In this document: piece after piece, positions 60,223 to 64,000 of the stretch | Layout of the letters: each line of letters begins with the position of its first letter | How positions within the stretch are numbered: the stretch's first letter is position 1 | Source of the DNA: Caecitellus pseudoparvulus | Taxonomy: Eukaryota > Bigyra: Bicosoecida | Assembly (NCBI GenBank): GCA_965644315.1 | Contig: CBFFRQ010000050.1 | Coordinates: forward strand, 62,001-126,000 | DNA: 64,000 bases | Direction: 5' to 3' | Program-made: the position numbers and the translations under genes | The notes under the pieces: generated by a model | Databases searched by the model: none | The model's input: the letters and a program-made list of their open reading frames with translations, nothing else | What the model was told of the DNA's origin: nothing

Positions 60223-61695
60223 CTACTTGGTGATGCGGATCAGGCCAGCCTCCTGCAGCTTCAGCAAGTTCTCCCTCACTGTGGGGTTGCGCATGTACAT
60301 GCCCAGTCGCTGGGGCTGCTGCCTGCACTCCTCCAGGACTCGCTGCATGGCCGGATCCATGAGCAGCTGCAGCACCGCCGGGTCGCTGAGCACTTGTGCC
60401 ACCTCTGCGTCGTCTTTGGCGATGTCCCCCCTCCGTGCCGCCTGCGCCATAGCCTCTGCCTGCTTCTTGCGCTTCTCCGCGTCCATGCTGGTGAACTCAG
60501 CAGGCGCCGTGCCTGGCTGTGGCGCTTGTGTTCGCTTGGTGGCGCGCGCAGTCATGCCGATGCCCGGGTCAGGGGCAGTGGAAGGGGCTGGGGCGGCGGC
60601 TGCCCCCCCGCTGGAGGCCTTCTCTGCCTCGCCCAGCTTCGTGAAGTGGTCCCCCATGATGCCAAAGAACTCAGTGAGGAAGTCCCGGATCAGTCTGCGC
60701 GGCTCTCGCGAGGGGGCGACTCTGCAGCAGGGGAGGACTCGCTGGGCGGCAGGCGCGGAACGCACGGGTCAGCGGCGTACTTCGCCATGGCAGCCTCTGG
60801 CTTCGCCTGGAACTCCTGCAGAGCGGCCATGCACCTGCGCAACGCGGAAAAGGGGCAGAGTGCGCAGACTGCGCCAGGGCATGCGGTGGGGGCGGGGTAG
60901 CGCTGCACGCACTTGGGGTTGGACATGCCGGCCATGAGGCGGGGGTTGGAGAAGATGCGCTGCTGCAAGTCGGGGGTCATCCAGCTCCCACTGGCCAGCT
61001 GCTCTCCAAAGGCGCCCAGTTTCTCCTTCATGGCTGCTTGCACCTCCGGCATGGCCAGCCCAGCCTTGCTTGCCTCGGGGCTGGCACGCAGAGTGGGCAC
61101 AGCTGGCGCGGGGGCGGGGGGCGGCGCGTCGGGGACGTCGAACGTCCCGTCGGCGCCCACCTCCACCACCCCAGGCTCAGCAACTGAGGGTGGCGTTGTG
61201 GGCTGCTTGGCGGCGCTGCTTGGCGTCGACGCTGGCGCTGGCGCTGGCTTGGCCGCTGCAGGCTTGGCCTGGGTTTTGGTCGGCTTGGAGAGCAGGAATC
61301 CCTTCTTGAATCCAGTCGCGAAGGATGTCTCTGCATCCTTGGCACGCTCAGCCCTTGCAGCCGCATCGTCTTCATCCTTGCTAGCGAATGCAGCGTCCAT
61401 CATCTGCTGCAGGACGCTGTTGACCCCCGCATCCTCAGCTGCGTGAACGCGTGAGGGAGCGAGGTGATTTCCGCAGCTGCCCCGCCTCCTTCCGCAAAGC
61501 CTAGGGGCTCACCAGCTGGACCATGCGCACGCTTTTCCCAGTATTCTTCAGCAACTGCATGCATACGCTTGCCTGCAGGATTCAGCTTGGACAGATCCTC
61601 GCCGGCTGTGAAGGAGGGCGAAAGCAAAGCGTCATGTCCGTTGCGTCTGGCTTGCAACGCCAGGCACACGTACCTGACTTCGACGAGGCTGCCAT
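60223..61695 (-). CDS. STI1-domain protein, probable co-chaperone or adaptor
   Basis: Five phase-consistent exons: 61695-61674 (22 nt), 61605-61513, 61438-60913, 60834-60766 and 60694-60223 (introns 68, 74, 78 and 71 nt), giving 393 residues. It contains an N-terminal helical part (SKLNPAGKRMHAVAEEYW), a conserved GFKKGFLLSK element, an Ala/Pro-rich linker, and two STI1-type helical modules: WMTPDLQQRIFSNPRLMAGM...CMAALQEFQAKPEAAMAKY and, at the C-terminus, VLSDPAVLQLLMDPAMQRVL...PTVRENLLKLQEAGLI. STI1 modules occur in Hop, Tic40 and ubiquilins and hold client peptides. No TPR, J or ubiquitin domain is visible. Probably cytosolic. Confidence 0.8.
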
Positions 61696-61821
61696 GTTGG
61701 CGGAGCTTGCCAGGCAACAGCGCCAGAACAGCAAGGCACAGTCTAAAGAACTCGATACATTTCATACCATTCCCACCTCACGACGTCTGCGTTTTGTGTT
61801 CAGCCAGGAGTGTGCTTGGCT

Positions 61822-64000
61822 TCACTCATCAAGGGAGGTCAAGCCGCCGAAGCGAGTCCCACTCGCGCCCTGTGCTGCAGGAGCACGGGGCTTGGGAGAC
61901 GCAGGGGGTGGCTGGGCACTTGAAGTACCGCTTGAAGGCCTGCCCGCCTCACTGCGGCTGCCTGGCGTGGCGATGGACCTGCTTGCCGAGCGCGACGGCA
62001 AGCCGGGCTGCGGCGCCTCGGGCGCGTCCAGGGCGCCTTCCTCAGCAGGAACCGACTCAGAGCGAGCCTCAGCAGGGGCCTCATCTGCCTTGGTCCGCTT
62101 GGCGTTCCGCAGCAGTGTGCCGGCCATGAGTTTGAGCGCTGAGCGGTCCAGCACCGGGCCGTCCTCTGTGTCCTCTTCGGCCTCCGTTGCGTGGGCGGCA
62201 GAGATGCCCCGCCGCACCACCGGTCGAGGGGGTCCCAGTGCCCCTGGCTCAGAGTCAGCACTCTGCCCGTGCTGGATGGGGCGTGGCACTCGGGAGTGTG
62301 TGGATGTGAAGGGGGTCTGGGCGGGAGGCAGCTTGGCAGCGCCGGTGCCGGGCACACCCTCAGCATCAGCCGGCCCACGGGGCACGCGGAGGTTGTACGG
62401 GGACAAGTACAGGCTCTCGGCCAAGTGCATGTCCAGGCGCATGGAAGGCGGCACGGTGGACCCGGCGCCTGACTCCACGTCATCCCCCCCCTCCGGCCCA
62501 TCATCCACTGACGTCCGGAGCGGGACGGCCAGGGCGTTGGGATTCTCCCCTTGCAGCGCAAAGTTGCGGCGGGTCTCCTGAATCAGCGCCGTCAAGCGCT
62601 GCACCACTGCCTCTGCCACAGTTTCGATGTCGTCGGGCGTTGACACTGCGGGTGTGGACGGCAAGCCCAGCACTCGCTCAGCAGTGCGCCCCAGTCCATC
62701 TTGCACCTGCTGCAGGTACGTGTTGACGAATTGCAGCTGCGAGCGCAGTTGTTCAGTCTCTCGCTGAGCCCGGGCCATGGCGGACTGCCTGTCCATGAGC
62801 ACTTTGTTGGTGGCTCGCAGACCAGGCCCCAGCCCCAGGCTCGCCACCTCCCGCTCAAACTCCGTGAGCTTGTCTCCCAGTTTAGCGATGCGCAGTTCCT
62901 CTGCCCGCCGTCGACGCAGCAAACCACGGCGCACCTCTTCCTGTGCCGCACAGCTCGCCAATACGCCGCCTGCATCCAGCACTGGTGGGTTGAGCAGCAG
63001 GGCCAATGTGTCCAGGTCCAGCGCGCCAAGCGCGGCGGCCTCCTCCCGGCTAGGGAGCTGCAGTGCAGCTTGGTGGCGCAGCACTGCCTCATCCGCCACG
63101 ATGCACTGCTCCTGCTGCCCCAAGCCGTCATACGTCTGCACTGTGATGGTGCGAGGGGGCGGCGGCGCACGCTTCGTGGCTGCCAAGCTGCGAGGGGCCA
63201 GTGCGGGCGCCTGCGCAGCCGTTACCCGCAACAAGCCCATGTCTCGCAACGCTTGCACAAGGGCGATTTCAGTGGTGGGGCGCCGGGTCACTGGCACTGG
63301 CAGAGCGTTGGTTTCCTGCGCTTTGCCAGGCACAGCCTCGCTTCGCGCCGTGCTCGCCCTGTCTCCACCTGCCAGGTTGGACCGTGGGCCTTGGGCGCTT
63401 CGGGGGGTGGTTCCCCGTCGGCTAGAAAGTGGCTGCAGGCGAGCCGGGCGCACTGCAGCGTGCGGGGCAGGTGCCGTGGCGGGTGAGCTGGCTGAGGGAG
63501 GCGTGTGACTGGGCCCGATGGCCTCCTGCACTCGCTTCTGCACGTCCACCGTGCTGGCTTGCTGGCGCTGGATGACGGTGCCGAGGAAATCCGAGAAGCC
63601 TTGTTTCTGGGACAGGAACGCCTTTTGCTGCTTGATCTCAGCCAGCCACACGTCCTTCACCTCGGCAGCCTCCCGCCGCACCTTAGCCAGGCGCTGCTTG
63701 GAGCCACGCAGGGCAGCCTCGGCCGCAGACCGCGTCTTGGACAGCACCGCATGCTTGGAGCGCTCCTCCGCCAGAGCATCTTCCAGGGAGTGCAGGTGCC
63801 GCCGCAGCTGCACCGTCTCCTCCACCAAGCGGTCCAGCATGTGGGACACGGTGGCCCCTCGCACCTGCACCTCAGCGATGGCGCCCTGCTGCTTCTCCAG
63901 CTTCCGACTCAAAGCCCCCACAAAGGCCCTCTTGTCTGTCACAGATGCACTGGGTTTGAGGCCGTCGTGGCTCAGCGCTGTCTGGGCGTGAGCGGCGCTC
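61822..64000 (-). CDS. Coiled-coil protein, 5' end beyond the window
   Basis: The frame is open from the right edge to the stop at 61822 (about 725 residues visible), and no ATG near the edge is needed because the frame continues past 64000. The N-terminal visible part is a long coiled coil (LSRKLEKQQGAIAEVQVRG, RSAAEAALRGSKQRLAKVRR). A Pro/Ser-rich linker follows, then a second helical part (RRRRAEELRIAKLGDKLTEF, ETEQLRSQLQFVNTYLQQVQ) and a Pro/Ser/Ala-rich tail. The style is that of axonemal or centrosomal scaffold proteins, but I do not recognise a specific family. Its stop is 126 bp upstream of the STI1-domain gene's start on the same strand. Confidence 0.7.
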   Translation of the reverse strand, partial: SAAHAQTALSHDGLKPSASVTDKRAFVGALSRKLEKQQGAIAEVQVRGATVSHMLDRLVEETVQLRRHLHSLEDALAEERSKHAVLSKTRSAAEAALRGSKQRLAKVRREAAEVKDVWLAEIKQQKAFLSQKQGFSDFLGTVIQRQQASTVDVQKRVQEAIGPSHTPPSASSPATAPAPHAAVRPARLQPLSSRRGTTPRSAQGPRSNLAGGDRASTARSEAVPGKAQETNALPVPVTRRPTTEIALVQALRDMGLLRVTAAQAPALAPRSLAATKRAPPPPRTITVQTYDGLGQQEQCIVADEAVLRHQAALQLPSREEAAALGALDLDTLALLLNPPVLDAGGVLASCAAQEEVRRGLLRRRRAEELRIAKLGDKLTEFEREVASLGLGPGLRATNKVLMDRQSAMARAQRETEQLRSQLQFVNTYLQQVQDGLGRTAERVLGLPSTPAVSTPDDIETVAEAVVQRLTALIQETRRNFALQGENPNALAVPLRTSVDDGPEGGDDVESGAGSTVPPSMRLDMHLAESLYLSPYNLRVPRGPADAEGVPGTGAAKLPPAQTPFTSTHSRVPRPIQHGQSADSEPGALGPPRPVVRRGISAAHATEAEEDTEDGPVLDRSALKLMAGTLLRNAKRTKADEAPAEARSESVPAEEGALDAPEAPQPGLPSRSASRSIATPGSRSEAGRPSSGTSSAQPPPASPKPRAPAAQGASGTRFGGLTSLDE

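Overview
The window is nuclear DNA of a unicellular eukaryote that very probably builds flagella. Genes lie on both strands, are closely packed, and are interrupted by short GT-AG introns (mostly about 60-100 nt, donors GTGCGT, GTGAGT or GTACGT). Recognisable products are eukaryotic: a CHD-type double-chromodomain protein, Nup50, TMEM258/OST5, OMA1-like protease, an ACAD10/11-type fusion, a CEP164-like centriolar protein and a heparan-sulfate-type sulfotransferase. The ciliary genes argue for a flagellate. I cannot assign a phylum from sequence alone. There is no sign of bacterial operons, insertion sequences or CRISPR.

Layout: 1-1369 (-) 5' part of a CHD-like gene cut by the left edge. 1923-3826 (+) a multi-exon Cys-rich secreted protein of unknown family. 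4715-14017 (-), 14626-23952 (+) and 25070-34459 (-) are three giant single-exon genes (called A, B and C here) encoding about 3100-residue receptor-like membrane proteins. Each has a signal peptide, an N-terminal domain, fourteen RCC1-like repeats (two sets of seven separated by a Cys linker), about nine IPT/TIG-like repeats, a Cys-rich GCC2/GCC3-like stalk and 8-9 membrane segments. An SDR oxidoreductase gene (24100-25054) sits between B and C. 34812-36612 (-) Nup50; 37200-38608 (-) EGF-module secreted protein; 39126-40034 (+) GIY-YIG-like protein; 40377-48222 (+) Pro/Lys-rich repeat plus coiled-coil protein; 48259-49664 (-) JHY-like protein; 50090-52945 (-) CEP164-like; 53213-55330 (+) sulfotransferase; 55444-56538 (+) OMA1-like; 56753-59543 (+) ACAD10/11-like; 59588-59935 (-) TMEM258/OST5; 60223-61695 (-) STI1-domain protein; 61822-64000 (-) coiled-coil protein cut by the right edge.

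The standout is the A/B/C cluster. A and B lie head to head and are nearly identical over a 667-bp N-terminal tract and a 5.15-kb C-terminal tract, while the roughly 3.1 kb between these tracts, which encodes the double propeller, is strongly diverged. C is diverged throughout except for one 544-bp tract nearly identical to A and B. This is the pattern expected from repeated ectopic gene conversion that homogenises the stalk and membrane parts while the putative ligand-binding propellers stay different. It looks like a receptor family with exchangeable or protected recognition modules.

Other points of note are a Pro/Lys-rich gene whose tandem repeats carry frame-breaking indels (three consecutive one-base deletions, plus one five-base shortening), a 15-nt micro-exon and several first coding exons of 6-22 nt, and a loose grouping of cilium-related genes between 48 and 53 kb. 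Splice sites were read by eye from frame and phase consistency, and no expression evidence was available.
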